From assembly GCA_023052935.1 (NCBI GenBank), contig CM041294.1, positions 151,180,899 to 151,244,898 of the forward strand: a DNA stretch of 64,000 nt. The letters run 5' to 3'. A program made the position numbers and the translations under genes. The notes beneath the pieces are model-generated. The model did not search any database. It was not told the origin of the DNA and saw only the letters and a list, made by a program, of their open reading frames with translations. Source of the stretch: Piezodorus guildinii (Eukaryota; Arthropoda; Insecta; Hemiptera; Pentatomidae). This document shows, one piece after another, positions 1 through 11,539 of this stretch. Position 1 is the first letter of the stretch. Every line of letters begins with the position of its first letter.

Positions 1-890
1 GGTGATGTGTACCGACAAAGGCTTAAGTATGGGTGACAAGATTCCGGTTTTGGGGTATGCCGATGATTTGGTACTACTAGGTGAAGACACGGAAACTATA
101 CAACTAAATACAAGTGTGTTAATAAAAACTGGTAAACCAATAGGTCTCGAATTAAATACCGATAAGACGAAATATATGATTAGTTGCAGAAATGGTGGCG
201 ATCTTGATGATATTAATATTTCAGGTCATACTTTTGAACACGTAGAGAAATTCAAGTATATTAGGTTCAATGATAACAAGAAAAAATGAAATCCAGGAAG
301 AAATAAAGTCCCGGTTAAAGGTGGGAAATGCGTGTTATTATTCAGTTGCTATATTACTTAGCTCACAGCTTCTGTCTAAAAACTCAAAGGTTACAATTTA
401 TTATTCTATTATTATTATTATTATTAACTATTATTCTTCCAACGGTTCTTTACGGATGCGAAACGTGGCAGCTTATTTTGAAGGATGAACAACGGCTTAA
501 GGTTTTCGAGAATAAGGTACTGCGTAAAATATTTGGTCCGAAGAGAGATGAGGCCACTTGGGAGTTTAGAAGGTTGCACAACGCTGAATTGCGGAGTTTT
601 TACCCTGTGAATATAATTGAGTTGATAGCATCGCGGAGACTCAAATGGGCGCGTAAAGTTGTTGGGCTTAGTGAGGAACGGATTCCGAGAAAGTTGGTAT
701 TCGCTGAACCGACTGGTAGGCGTCCGAAAGGTAGGCCGAAGCGTCGATGGGAGGATTGCATTAAGGCTGATCTCGGGGGCTTGGGCTTGACAGGTGAACA
801 TTGGACGAGTCTGTGCAGGCGAAGTTTGGTGGTATCGGCATCGAACCTTCGGGTTCGGTAAAGCTATTATTATTATTATTATTATTATTA
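1..890 (+). mobile_element. RTE-like LINE copy (RTE-A), 3' part of reverse transcriptase ORF, broken
   Basis: 3' part of a non-LTR retrotransposon whose reverse transcriptase ORF enters from outside the window. The first frame (from base 2) carries the RT palm motif YADD followed by LVLLGED and the thumb region. Coding similarity then continues in other frames with the conserved C-terminal block YGCETW, FENKVLRKIFGP, RRLKWARKVVG and RPKGRPKRRWEDC up to about 860. The element ends in a (TTA)n tail at about 865-890. It is broken by at least one frameshift near 270-330 and by a (TTA)-type insertion at 403-432. Six relatives in the window share the same 3' end. I assign it to an RTE-like clade from these C-terminal motifs; the exact clade is uncertain. 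Confidence 0.85.
403..432. repeat. (TTA)n microsatellite inside the RTE-A coding region
   Basis: A run of ATT/TTA units lies where the other RTE-A copies read straight from the segment encoding a lysine-rich stretch into the YGCETW block. The same trinucleotide forms the 3' tail of the family. Confidence 0.8.
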
Positions 891-1226
891 CTTACATTTT
901 ATTCCAAACTTATTATTATATTATCAACTAAAGGATTACATGTGTGTGTGTGGCTACAGAGAACTATTATTATGAAAAGGTACATAGGAAAAGGTAAAAT
1001 TAGACAAATTAACGGTACTACACAAAACCACTAACAAGTGCACTCTCGGTAAGTTCGTAAGCCTCTCTATATCTGTGTCTTCGAGATTCGCCACTCGTAG
1101 CGCTTCACTTCCTCTTCCATGACAATCGTATAGAGATAACATATTTAATTGCTTATTGTTACAAACTTGAGCTATATTTACAAGAAATTAGAAATTTATA
1201 TTTACAATTATAAATTAATATTGTCA
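891..1226. other. AT-rich stretch, no gene seen
   Basis: Lies between the RTE-A tail and the Helitron 3' end. Short ORFs only, with no recognisable domain. I see no tRNA or repeat match to the rest of the window. Confidence 0.5.
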
Positions 1227-3162
1227 CTAGCTGACCCGGCAAACATTGTTTGGTCATATAAATTATTTCTAGGAAATTTATGGTGTAGAAAAAAAGAACT
1301 AACTTAATGTAAGGATGTGCTATAAGAAAGAAAGAGCCATGGAGTCCTGAGAATGATGAGGGAAATAACTAACACCAAACATTTTTTTTTTAATTTATTA
1401 TAATTTATTCCTTAAAATTATATATATGATTAATTAATTACGGCAGAAACACTAACAAACAATATCAATCTCTATATGGTATAGTGTGAACAATATTTTT
1501 GTTAGCCCATCTTTAGTTAACACAAACAAATTGGATAGTAATCCAGACGAGAACATGCCACGTATAATTGTCTGCGAGAAAAACGTGAGTTACACTTGAT
1601 GCATAAACAATAATAATAGCCGAAAACTGTGGAGGGAGTGAGAGAAACGGGAGACCGGCTTCGGTCTCATCCCTACTTCGTGCTTGCTAAGTGTCACCGG
1701 TAAACCTCTGGGGGGATAACTTGCCAAGTGATAATTGATCAGGTATCGAGCGGGATAAAAAAATTTGTTTTATATTTTTTAAAATTTATTTATTTATAGT
1801 AATTTACTTTAGTGTAGTAGTATTAATTTATTTTAATTTAGTAGTAGAATGAATATAAAAAGTCATGAAAATGTCTTGAGGAAGAACCACCCAGTGGTAG
1901 CACTTCACTATTTTAATACAGTAGGTCCCGAGGCCACCTTCCATTCAGTCGCCTTGGAGGGTTATCAGGGATATCTGAGGAAGATAAATTACGGACAATT
2001 GGGTTTGTATGAGCAGGGAGTTTAGAATGGACAGAGGAGTATCTGTCACGGGCCATGTCTGCAACAAATGGGATGATTAGGTCATTATGGAGGAGTTGAT
2101 CTGTGACAAAATAAGGAGCATTCAGGATTTTTCGAAGGATTTTGGATTGTAAGGACTGGATGCGGAAGGAATTAGATGGTTTCGTAGAGCCCCAAAGCTC
2201 GATCCCATATGTCCAAATGGGTCTGATAATTGTAATGTTGATGAATCTTTTGTAATGTACTGGAAGTTTTGAACGTTTGTCTAGTAAGTGTTGTAGTAAT
2301 CGATATCTTCGAGCAGTTTCTTGTCGTTTCAGTCTTGTGTGAGGATTCCAAGTAAGGCGCTTGTCAAGATGGAGACCTAGGTATCGGATTTCTTCTACAG
2401 AACTAAGGGTGATGTTATTAAAGGATACTGGGGGGCAGGAAGTCGTCGGTTTGCGACGAAGTGTAAAGGTGATTTGGTGGGATTTTTTGGGATTTATTTT
2501 AATCCTCCAATTTTGTCACCATTCTTCAATGGCTTTGATGTGGGACTGAAGGGTTTGGGATGCAGTTGTTGGATCATTATGGACGGATAAGACACACGTG
2601 TCATCAGCATAAGTATTGAGGACAGTGCGAGGATGGAGTGGAATGTCAGCTGTATAAAGGGAGTAGAGGATAGGACCTAAGACACATCCTTGAGGCACTC
2701 CAGCAGATAAGGAAAATGTGGATGAGTAGGAAAAATTATGGTTTACCTTAAAGGTTCTACCAGTAAGGTAGGAACGCATTAATAGGAAATATGTAGGGGT
2801 GAGGAATTGACGGAGTTTGTAAAGCAGTCCCTGGTGCCAGACTATAAAAAAAATTTAAATTACTAAAATTACTATTAAAAAATAGGGGTTGGTGGTAGAA
2901 GGGTGAAAATTTAGGATTGCATCTATTTTTTAATGTAACATAATAAAAAAATAACAACGACATTTTTTGTCCAAAAAATAGTAAAATAAGGGTAGAGGTG
3001 GGCAACCCTTATCACTTAGGGGTATGAAATATAGATAGTAGCCGATTCTGAGACACATTGAATATGCATATAAAATTTCATAAAATCGGTCAAGCCGTTT
3101 CGGAGGAGTAGAGTAACTAAATTCCGATAACACGAGAATTTTATATATTATATTAGTCTAGA
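1227..3162 (-). mobile_element. Non-autonomous Helitron, split by a Jockey insertion
   Basis: Read on the minus strand, the element starts at 3162 with TCTAGACTAATATA and ends at 1227 with a GTCAGCTAG-type terminus whose next host base is T, as expected for a Helitron 3' end (CTRR followed by T). The base before the 5' TC is T, not the usual A, so the 5' border is less certain. The 5' part contains a block (about 3060-3130) of a repeat style common in insect genomes. A Jockey-like copy at about 1767-2843 interrupts it. No Rep or helicase coding is left. Confidence 0.6.
1767..2843 (-). mobile_element. Jockey-like LINE fragment (J-1 family) inserted in the Helitron
   Basis: Minus-strand, 5'-truncated LINE. 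The 2516-2779 frame encodes RT palm residues including GVPQGCVLGP, YTADIP and YADD. Downstream frames are shifted but match the copy at 42277-43566 through the 3' UTR with the TACCACTGG motif. The tail is the T-rich stretch on the plus strand near 1767-1800. Matching flanks, ATAAAAAAATTT at 1755-1766 and the same with one extra A at 2844-2856, fit a target-site duplication. Non-functional. Confidence 0.75.
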
Positions 3163-3299
3163 ATAAATATTTGTATCAAAACAATGTAATTTTCTTTTAA
3201 CTTTTAACATCACTTCTGAGTTATAAAATTGAATTTAATGATAGTGGTAAATGAATGTTTTGTGTTGCACGCACTGGATTTTTTATATTATTTATGAAT

Positions 3300-3420
3300 G
3301 AGATAAATGGAGATAAAGAAACTGCGTGGGTAAATGTACTTGACCGCCAAATGTGGCCTTCACCTAGAGTTAGGTGATTGACCCAGTGGCGCAGTTTCTT
3401 TCCTAATTTCATCTGTGTAT
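3300..3420. repeat. Imperfect inverted repeat / stem-loop
   Basis: AAAGAAACTGCG at about 3315 is repeated in inverted orientation as CGCAGTTTCTTT at about 3390, with further partial pairing inward. It may be a remnant of a short fold-back element. No target duplication was identified. Confidence 0.45.
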
Positions 3421-3639
3421 TTATCTTCTAAGCTCATATTATAAATAATGTAATATACATTGTATTATAGGTTATATTATATATATTAAGGCTATATATA
3501 TTTTTTCTATGTTTTGTATCACAAGCCTCCCTCTTCGTTGCAAAGTAATCTATTAATTCTAAAATAACCGATCTTACAAAAATGTTTTACTATAAAAACT
3601 TGTATTATAGATTTTATTTTTTTTTAAATCTACACAAAA

Positions 3640-4460
3640 CTTTCGCATAACTAGACTGTCAAAATCAATTTAAAAACTATTAAATATACTTTAATTTTAA
3701 GCTCATTTTAGTTAAACGTTTATTCATTTTCGTTGGAAACATATGATTTTGATTAAATAATATAACTATATTAAATTGTTAATCAGTAATAAGTTTATTC
3801 CTTATTAGTCAACTAATAATGTAACTTTGTGTATCAGATAATATTTTTTCTAAAATCTTTCTCTTTCCCACGGTATATTATACGTCTATATTACTTTTTC
3901 GTTTTGGTCTTTTATCCTTTCGTTGATCATGAAATTCGTTCAACTTGTATACTTACCCATTCTTAATCAATGTTATTAAGATGACATGGTTAATCTTTGG
4001 AATGTACAAAATTAATGGTAGTATAGAGAAAGAAAATTTAAAATATCGTCATGTAAGCCCTGTCAGACTATTTCAATCAGAATGAAACCTACAAGATACT
4101 AAAGCCATTAAATTTTACATCAATGTAGTGAGTTTAATTAAAATCGTTTGAGCCGTTTTTGAGTAAATCGTAAAAAGGTGCAAAATGCCTGGTATAAAGC
4201 ACCACTTCCGGTCAGCTCATTTTAGCGAAAAAAGTTGCTGTAACATCTCGGGCGTATAGTTATTTCAAATATGAAATTTCATTCTCGCACTTCTTTTCGT
4301 TTTCGGGCTGGACTTAGTAACAAACATGGACACGTAGACAGACAAACACACACAGTAAATATTTATCACTTACACTTACCTATATATGAAATAATAAATG
4401 ATACGTAAATTAATAATGTAATGTATTGCGATAGTGAATATTTTCGAATTTCAGTTTTTA
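3640..4460 (+). repeat. Dispersed repeat R860, diverged copy
   Basis: Carries the ordered R860 landmarks: the TTAAAATATCG block, CCCTGTCAGAC, AAGGTGCAAAATGC, TCTCGGGCGTATAGTT and the ACACACACAG block. It has no coding capacity. Both ends are worn compared with the best copies at 62255-63120 and 32690-33600. Confidence 0.7.
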
Positions 4461-4611
4461 GCGGCATTGAGATTTGATGGAAAACGTTATTTGATTAAAT
4501 AATATAATAATAAAGAATTATTGTATTGGTTTAAATAGTAATTTAATCATTGACTAATAATTTTGACTTTATAGTTAAGGCGTTATGTCACTATAAGCAA
4601 ATTAGATTTTT

Positions 4612-5460
4612 AAAGCAGTTTGCTGGTGTTGCTCAAGGCAGTTTCGTGGGACCCATTCACAGTTTATATAGCTGATATCCCATAAAATTCTGAAACATTC
4701 TTTTCTACCTATGCTGATGACACTTCTGTAATATTAGTCAACGACGATCCAACTATTACCTCCCAAAATCTCCAATCCCACATCAGAGACCTTGAAGTAT
4801 GGTGTAAGAATTGGAGAATAAAAATAAATTCCAACAAATCCCACTAAACAATCTTTACCCTCCGTCGTAAGCCTATGACATCCTTCAGTAACACTCTTCT
4901 TGTCCCAGTGAAAGAGATCCGATATCTAGAACTGCACCATGTCAGACGTCTTACTTGGCACCCTCATACAAGATTGAACCAATTAGAAACTGCCAAACGT
5001 TTTGGGTTACTTCAACGCTTACGAGACAAACGTTCTAATCTTCCACTTAGCTACAAAGGACTCATCAACAGGACTATCATTATTCCGATATGAACTTACG
5101 GAGTAGATATTTGGAGCTCTTCTAAGCCATCAAATTCTTTCCATCTCCAACCCTTACAATCAAACATCCTTCTTAAAAGACTCAAAGCTCCTTATTTTGT
5201 CACAAATAAACTCATCTATAAAGACCTTATTGTTCACTAAGTCGCTGACTAGACCCGAACTAGATACCACTCCTTTCATAACAAACTCCTCTTCCACTTT
5301 GATCCTCTAGTTTCTATCCTTTCTTCATCTTTAATTCCTGATTATCCTCCGAGGCGTCTGAAAAGAAGATGGTCCCGGGACTTTGTTAAATATCACAGTA
5401 CATTCACTAAATGAATTTATTATGTAGTTGTAAACATCTATAATTATATATATATTTTTT
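4612..5460 (+). mobile_element. Jockey-like LINE fragment (J-1 type), degenerate
   Basis: 5'-truncated LINE remnant. Translated pieces show an altered GVAQGS..GP turn, TYADDTS, a thumb segment, a KEIRYLELH piece in the 4875-5093 frame and the RRLKRRWSRDF-like C-terminal block near 5350-5385. Several stops and shifts. The TTGTAAACATCTATAATTA tail region near 5425 corresponds to the 3' UTR of other J-1 copies. Confidence 0.75.
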
Positions 5461-6654
5461 TAAAAGTTAAAACATTCATGTCATTAAAGCAAATTAAATT
5501 TTACATCATTATAGGAAGTACTTCATTCAAAATCGACTATCTCTATCTAGCTTCATACTTTCTATCTCTTCGACGCCTAACAACAATCAGACGCCTCGAT
5601 GCTACAATATTTATAAACGTGGGATACAAACTCGTAATTCCGCGTTGCGCACCCTTCTATATTCTCTAGAGACCTCATACTTCTTTGGACAAAAATTGTA
5701 TTTTTAATTTGAAAAAAATAATTTTTCTTCATAATTCTTGATTCCCATCTGTCAGAAGTTATCGGACAATAAGCAAATGTGCTGTATAAATAATGAGATG
5801 AGGGAAGAAAAGTGCTCAGCAGCACCCCTTCCTTGACTTTAATTTAGCAGAGAAGGTCTCTCATCCAGCTTCTCTTTAAACTTCTTCTGACTAGCACTTT
5901 AGCTATTGACATGTTGTTAATCGGTATATTGTCGTGTCCGTTATGTTTACTGCGAAAACGAGAATAGTGAGTTCGTATATGTTGGTCAACTGTAAGTTGT
6001 TTTAAGTCCGTATGTAGGGCAGTGTTTTTTACGTATTAAGGAGCTGTCTTTATTAGTCTTAAATTTTGTTATTGAAATGATTGTAGTATTTTTTGCTGAG
6101 CCATAAATCTGTAAAGCGTATGTCCATATTGGTTTAAGTAGGTATGTGTATGTATTCAGTTTCTGTCTAATTTTTAATTTCTATGATTTAGACAGAAGAA
6201 AATATATTACTTTCAGTCGATGGTTGTGGGTCATTCTTTTCATCTTGACATGTGGTATTGAAGTCATCTTTAGATCGAGTGTCATTTCTAGTTTGAGTGT
6301 ATATCTGAAAAACGTAATTTTATTTTAACATGGCTAATCATAAATTTGCAGATAGTGTAGTATCTAACTAGCTAAAAAAAAAAATTTACATTGTTCTGTA
6401 ATTCACAAAAGTGACTCGATAAAGGGCGAGTGGAAGGAGGGATTGAGCGATAAGGAAGCGGTCTGGAGATTTGGGAACTTTCTTATCTCCACTTTTGAAG
6501 GCTGTTCTCTATCGCTTTATTTTGTTAAGTTAATTTCTAGCGATAATTTTAGTCATTGTGTATTTTACTAATTTATTTTTATTTACTCGCAGAAGCAAAC
6601 AGAGGTAGAGTGATAGAGCATATAGAGGTACAGTGTAAATACAATACAATAAAC
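5461..6654. other. AT-rich stretch, no gene seen
   Basis: Contains short ORFs without recognisable domains and a slightly GC-richer segment around 6415-6530. I see no repeat match to other parts of the window except a diverged RTE-A-like trace near 5575-5690 (a region like GGGTACAAACTCCGCAATT of that family). Confidence 0.4.
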
Positions 6655-6790
6655 GTATCTCGGTTGTTAAAAATAATTTAAGAACTTTTGAATAAAGTTA
6701 GGGGTGAAAAAAGGTTAAAGAATTACATTGAGTTTCGAATAGCTTTCCAACGGTATATTATACATCTATATTACAGTACAGATAAGATCG
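6655..6790 (+). repeat. R860 fragment
   Basis: Short piece with the AGCTTTCCAACGGTATATT landmark that sits in the 5' half of R860 copies. It is followed by a long A run (about 6794-6812). Confidence 0.55.
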
Positions 6791-6839
6791 TTAAAAAAAA
6801 AAAAAAAAAAAAAGTTTGCTCTTTTATTTTGCGTATTTC

Positions 6840-7125
6840 ATTCGTTCAGCAGGAATTAACAGAATAAACAATATTCTGCCTCAGCTACAATTCGAACCAA
6901 GTTGCAACGAGGTGTTCAGGCCGTGATCACGCTAAGCCACCTGTTTTTTTTTTACCATTTTTGGTTACCTACTTAATAGAGGCTGGTCTGCCCAAGCAGG
7001 GTCTCCATATCTTAAGATCGGCCTCCGCCTGAATTAACAGAATTAATAATATTCTGCCGCAGCCGAAATTTGAACCCAGAACCCGAAGGACAGTAGACTA
7101 CTGCTCTATCTTAGAACCAATATTT
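6840..7125 (-). repeat. SINE-B pieces, dimer-like, with tRNA-type B boxes
   Basis: Two direct copies, about 180 bp apart, of a segment that begins GAATTAACAGAAT (6851 and 7031). Each is followed by a tRNA-like B-box complement (TTCGAACC at about 6893, TTTGAACCC at about 7070). Between them lies a block that is the reverse complement of the 46290-46490 repeat. This fits tRNA-derived SINEs inserted on the minus strand. No RNA gene of its own is claimed. Confidence 0.55.
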
Positions 7126-7164
7126 GTCGAATTTAAAGATCTACAACATTTTGCAGAATAATCT

Positions 7165-7770
7165 ATTCCTTTTTTTTTTAAACATATTTATTGATATTTA
7201 CAAATGTATTATTATATACAACAAGTAAATGTGGTGGACATAGTAAACTAACATGAAGAGGCGCCACCCATTGGCAGACTTCTAAAAATATTTTACACTA
7301 GAAGGTCTCGGGGCCATCTTCTTTTCAGATACCTCGGAGGATTATCAGGAATTGAAGAGGATGATAGGATAGAAACGAGTGGATTAGAGTGGAAATGGAG
7401 TTTTTCATGGAATGATTGGTACCTGGTTCGGGCTAATTCAGTAACATATGGGATATTAAGGTCTTTATGGATAAGCTTATTCGTGACAAACGTAAGGAGC
7501 GTTAAGGATTTTACGAAGGATTTTGGATTGTAAGGATTGGATACGAGAAGAATTCGATGGTTTAGTAGAGGCCCATAGCTTTACTCCGTAAGTCTATATC
7601 GGTCTTATGATGGTCATATAAATAAGTCTTTTGTAATTAAGTGGAAGGTTAGAGCGTTTGTCCAGTAAGTGTTGAAGTAGTCGAAAAATGTCGAGCAGTT
7701 TCTTGTCGTTTAAGTCTTGTATGGGGATTCCATGTCAGACGTTTGTCAAGGTGGAAATCTATTCCTGAAA
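7165..7770 (-). mobile_element. Jockey-like LINE 3' fragment (J-1 type)
   Basis: Minus-strand 3' end of a J-1-type LINE: T-rich tail at the left, the AAGGTCTCGGGGCCATCTTC segment that encodes the KRRWPRD C-terminal block in reverse, and diverged coding up to about 7770. It breaks off at a segment matching the DKRLTWNPH region of other copies. Non-coding now. Confidence 0.7.
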
Positions 7771-7854
7771 AGCTGATATCTGAAAAACATTGATTTTCGA
7801 CTCTAGCTTTTTTAAAGACACAATCCCACCGGACATTTTTTTTTTTAATTGTTT

Positions 7855-8445
7855 TAACGTCCTTAATTAAATCCTAAAGACTATCCTCATACTAGATCGA
7901 AACGACAGGAAACTGCTCGTAGATACAGATTACTACAACACTTACTCGACAAACTCTCAAAACTTCATATTTACTACAAAAAATTCATTTATATAACAAT
8001 TATCAGGCCTATTTGGACCTACGACATTGAGCTATGGGGGTCCACTAAACCATCAAATTCCTCTCGCATCCAATCCTTGCAATACGAAATCCTTCCAAAA
8101 TCCTCAATACTCCCTACTTTGTTACCAATAAAATCACCCACAAAGACCAAAATATCCCATTTGTTGAAGACTCGGCCCGTTACAGATATACCTCTTTTCA
8201 TTCCAAACTCCTGCACATTCAAACCCGCTTATCCGTGAACTCTCCTCCATATCTATTCCTGACAACCCACCGAGGCACTTTAAAAGGAGATGGCCAAGGA
8301 CCTCCTACCATAAATTAGACATTGGAGTGCTACCAATGGGTAGTTTCTTCACAGGACTACCATGTATTCTAACCATATATTAATCCTATTTACTTGTATT
8401 TATTTAATACAGTTGTAAATTTCTTTAAATAAATAAATTAAATTA
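7855..8445 (+). mobile_element. Jockey-like LINE 3' fragment (J-1 type), opposite orientation
   Basis: Plus-strand copy starting within the thumb region (ETAR..RLLQHLLDK-like) and running through IRPIWTYDIELWGSTKPSNSSRIQSLQ-like coding to the KRRWPRTS end. It then has the TACCAATGGG 3' UTR motif and the TAAATAAATAAATT tail. Frameshifts are present. Together with 7165-7770 it forms a head-to-head pair of fragments. Confidence 0.7.
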
Positions 8446-9784
8446 AACAAATCCTTAATACTGGCCACTTTAAACTGGAACACCCTGTATACTTCATATA
8501 AAGATAAGTGGAAGTCAAATTTTCTAATATCACTTAAAATGATTGAATAAAATAAGAATAAATGGTTGTAAAATATTTGTTATGTTTCATTTTTATACAC
8601 TTTGCGAAAGAAATAGTATGTGAGTTTCCCTCTCACAGGAAATAAAAACCAATAGAGCGTTTTGGCAAGAATATGGCCTATGGAAAGTAAAGTTGGCTGA
8701 AAAGTAATGTTTCTTTAAGATACATAAATCTAAGATAAAGAGATCCATTAATATCATATCTCTCATAGAGACTGCGGAGAGAGGCCGGTCCAAGAGGAGG
8801 AATATGCTTGGGATCGACTCTCGATGGGGATATTAAAAACTGCATTCGGAGACGCTATTGCCGCTATAAATCCCTTTCTATTCTGTTTTACGATCTCGTT
8901 CTCTCCTTCAGGGGCTCGGCTTATTTTTAATCAGTTTTCCTAAGACGTCTCAAAAATCCAATTCTCTTTTCTCCGCTCCATAAATGCTTAGATTCGGATC
9001 AGCTTTGGATATTCCTTGGAGGCATTTAGTATTTGTTAGCTCCAAGCTATACAATATTTTGGAGATTGCATATCCTAAATTGATTCACTGTTAATACAAA
9101 AGATTTGATAATTTCATCGTATCAGTATTAATAAAAAAATATCAATCATAATATACTATTTGATTTCTAATAACAATTGCAATTAATTTAGGAATCAACC
9201 TTAGTAAGTAATCATTTTTTCGAAACATTACCACATGAGGATAGCAAAATATTTTCTTAATCCTGGACACATTAATAGAAACACAGACCCAACCAAAAAA
9301 TTCACGAAATGTTTCTGCTTTCGACAGATTTTCATAATCGTTCCTCTTCCATTCCATCCTCTATCCAATTCCAAACAAGGAACACCTTTTCTTTCTCATA
9401 TCCGTGATTCTAACCACCTTCCTATTTTCAAATCTCGTCTATTCCAATACTTCCTGTCCATTCAATTTTCAAAAAATCCTGACTGACCCATTTCCATGAA
9501 AATGTTGCTAAAGAAAATAAGTTATCTAAGTGTTTCGTATTTTTTTTTTTAAATTAAATAATGATATGATATGTTCGTACATGATGATTATTTATTAATT
9601 TCATTTTTTAACATCAATTATATTTTTTATAAATATTTTCACAACCATTAGTTTTTGCAGCTATATATTGATTTATTATATGTTTCGGTTTTTTTTTTTG
9701 TTATTTATCAAATTTTGTTTTTCATATCATCTTATTCTTACTCTAAGACAATAAATACCCAGATTGTATTTTGTATTATTCTAA
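8446..9784. other. No recognisable gene; one GC-richer segment
   Basis: Mostly AT-rich. Bases 8755-9010 are more complex and GC-richer than the surroundings, without a long ORF. Short ORFs at 9142-9486 and 9655-9894 show no domain I recognise. Confidence 0.4.
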
Positions 9785-10090
9785 AATACAATAAATTGAC
9801 TGGGACTTGTCCTTTTAGAAATTATTATTCTTTTAAGAAAATCTCTGAATTCAGCACAAACAACAAACTCATTCTCTATAAATCAGTTACATGATCAGAA
9901 CTTGCTTATGCCCCACCTGCCTAACTATAAAAAGTTTGAGAAAATCCAAAATCTCTTCAGGAGAATAATTAACAATTACCTATATTGTACAAAAATATCC
10001 ACAATGATCGCAGACTTGAAACATCCCTGAATAGAATGAACAATCCCAAAACAACAGAGCTCTCTGAACCCTCTAATAAAATACATGTGC
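9785..10090 (+). mobile_element. Jockey-clade LINE C-terminal fragment, degenerate
   Basis: Pieces such as NNKLILYKSVT followed after shifts by AYAPPA and an FRRIINN/IHND-like pattern fit the post-RT region of a Jockey-clade ORF2 (compare LLYKTVIRAQ at 63.7 kb). Too worn for more. Confidence 0.45.
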
Positions 10091-10144
10091 AATTGCAATA
10101 AATACTCCCTTAATTAAACGTCACATACAAAAAAGGACTAACCA

Positions 10145-10612
10145 CTTATTGTTAATTTTTTTTTTTAACATCATTTATTGAAATTCACATTTGTACTTCA
10201 AAGTACAACAAGTAAACGTGACAAAAGATAAATGGCGTAAAACAGACTTGAAGAAGAACTATCCAATGGCAGCAATCCTGTAACTTTTCAAAACTAGAAG
10301 GTCTCGAGGCCATCTTCTTTTCAGACGCCTCGGAGAATTGTCAGGAATTAAAGAGGAATAAGTTATTGAAACAAGAGGATTAGGGTGGGAATGGAGTTTG
10401 TAATGAAAGGAATGGTTCCTAGATCGGGCCAAATCAGCAACATACGGAACATTGAGGTCTTTATGGATAAATTTGTTCGTGATAAAGTAAGGAGCATGGA
10501 GGATTTTACGAAGGAATTTGGATTGTAGGATTTGATACGGGAAGAATTTGATGGTGTAGCAGAGCCCCAAAGCTCTATTCCGATTGTCAAGTTGATAATA
10601 TGTATTGCACAT
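10145..10612 (-). mobile_element. Jockey-like LINE 3' fragment (J-1 type)
   Basis: Minus-strand 3' fragment with T-rich tail at about 10160-10180. The 10259-10612 frame encodes FLRKILHAPYFITNKFIHKDLN, then PRRLKRRWPRDLL, the J-1 C-terminal signature. It is 5'-truncated upstream of the ELWGS motif. Confidence 0.75.
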
Positions 10613-10839
10613 TCTTTAACACGCTAGTAATTTTAATTTTAATTTGGGGTCTGTAACTTTCGTTACAAACCAAACTTAATACTTCCACAGGCCAGTGCCC
10701 CATATCCCTGCAGTCCTATCCTCTTTCATCCGATCAGTGTCTTCTTTGAAAGTTCATTAAGATTATTCAGTTCAGCCCCATTTTATCCTTTTTCCATATT
10801 TCCGCTACAGTTATTAATAAATTCTAAACTGTACGTATA

Positions 10840-11350
10840 TATATATTTTTTTCTTCTTTTGGGTCATCTAGAGACCACGGTGCTTGTGTTTACATCTGTT
10901 GTCTTCCTTTTCTGGTGTGTTTGATGGTTTCTTTCCTGCCGATACCTTTAGATTTTTCGTTGATCCAGTATTCCTTCATTTCACTACTTTACGTTCCTAG
11001 GACCATTTCTTGGACGCGTTGTGCCTAACTTCTCTGATGGACTGATGGGAAAAGTCTACTTTGAATGTTGAGGCGGTAGCGACTTCTGTCACTTTTTGCT
11101 CAACATTAAGTTCTGCAAGATCTCTCTCAACTAGTTTCATCCACTGAGGTCCAGTGATCACTTTCCCTTACTAGATACTTTAAAGATCTTATGGAACAGC
11201 CTGTGATGGCACATTTTGTACAGACGGCCGTAGAAAGCCAAACGTCTCCTGATGGCATCTGTGAGGTTTTCCCGATTTTGGTACAGTTCGCAATTTGTTT
11301 TATACCATCGCCTTCCATCTGGTAAGAATCTTGGTTCCACAATTCTTCGC
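10840..11350 (-). mobile_element. LINE C-terminal remnant with RRWYKTNCELY motif
   Basis: On the minus strand the frame 11158-11340 encodes RRWYKTNCELYQNRENLTD and an AIRRRLAFYGRLYKM block. After stops it is followed by a Lys-rich tail. This pattern is the C-terminal end of another RTE/Proto2-like endonuclease-reverse transcriptase family of arthropods, separate from RTE-A. It is a pseudogene with several stops. The assignment is by motif memory only. Confidence 0.5.
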
Positions 11351-11539
11351 CGAAATTCCTTTATGACAGTTAATTTTTTTTAGTATGTTTTTTGTAATTT
11401 TTGTCTACTATTATTACCACATTCAACTGCATACTCCATTACTTTTTGGAAAAAATATCTTCAATTCTTGATTTTAAGAACAACCAAAATAATTTTAAGA
11501 GATAATGAAAAACTGATTGTATTGTAAATAAAACTTTTC

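Noticed and set aside
801..1034. ORF with a poly-Leu stretch suggesting a membrane protein
   Set aside because: The Leu run is the (TTA)n LINE tail read in frame.
6794..6812. Poly(A) run as a retroposon tail
   Set aside because: No element with matching TSD could be attached to it; left as low-complexity sequence.
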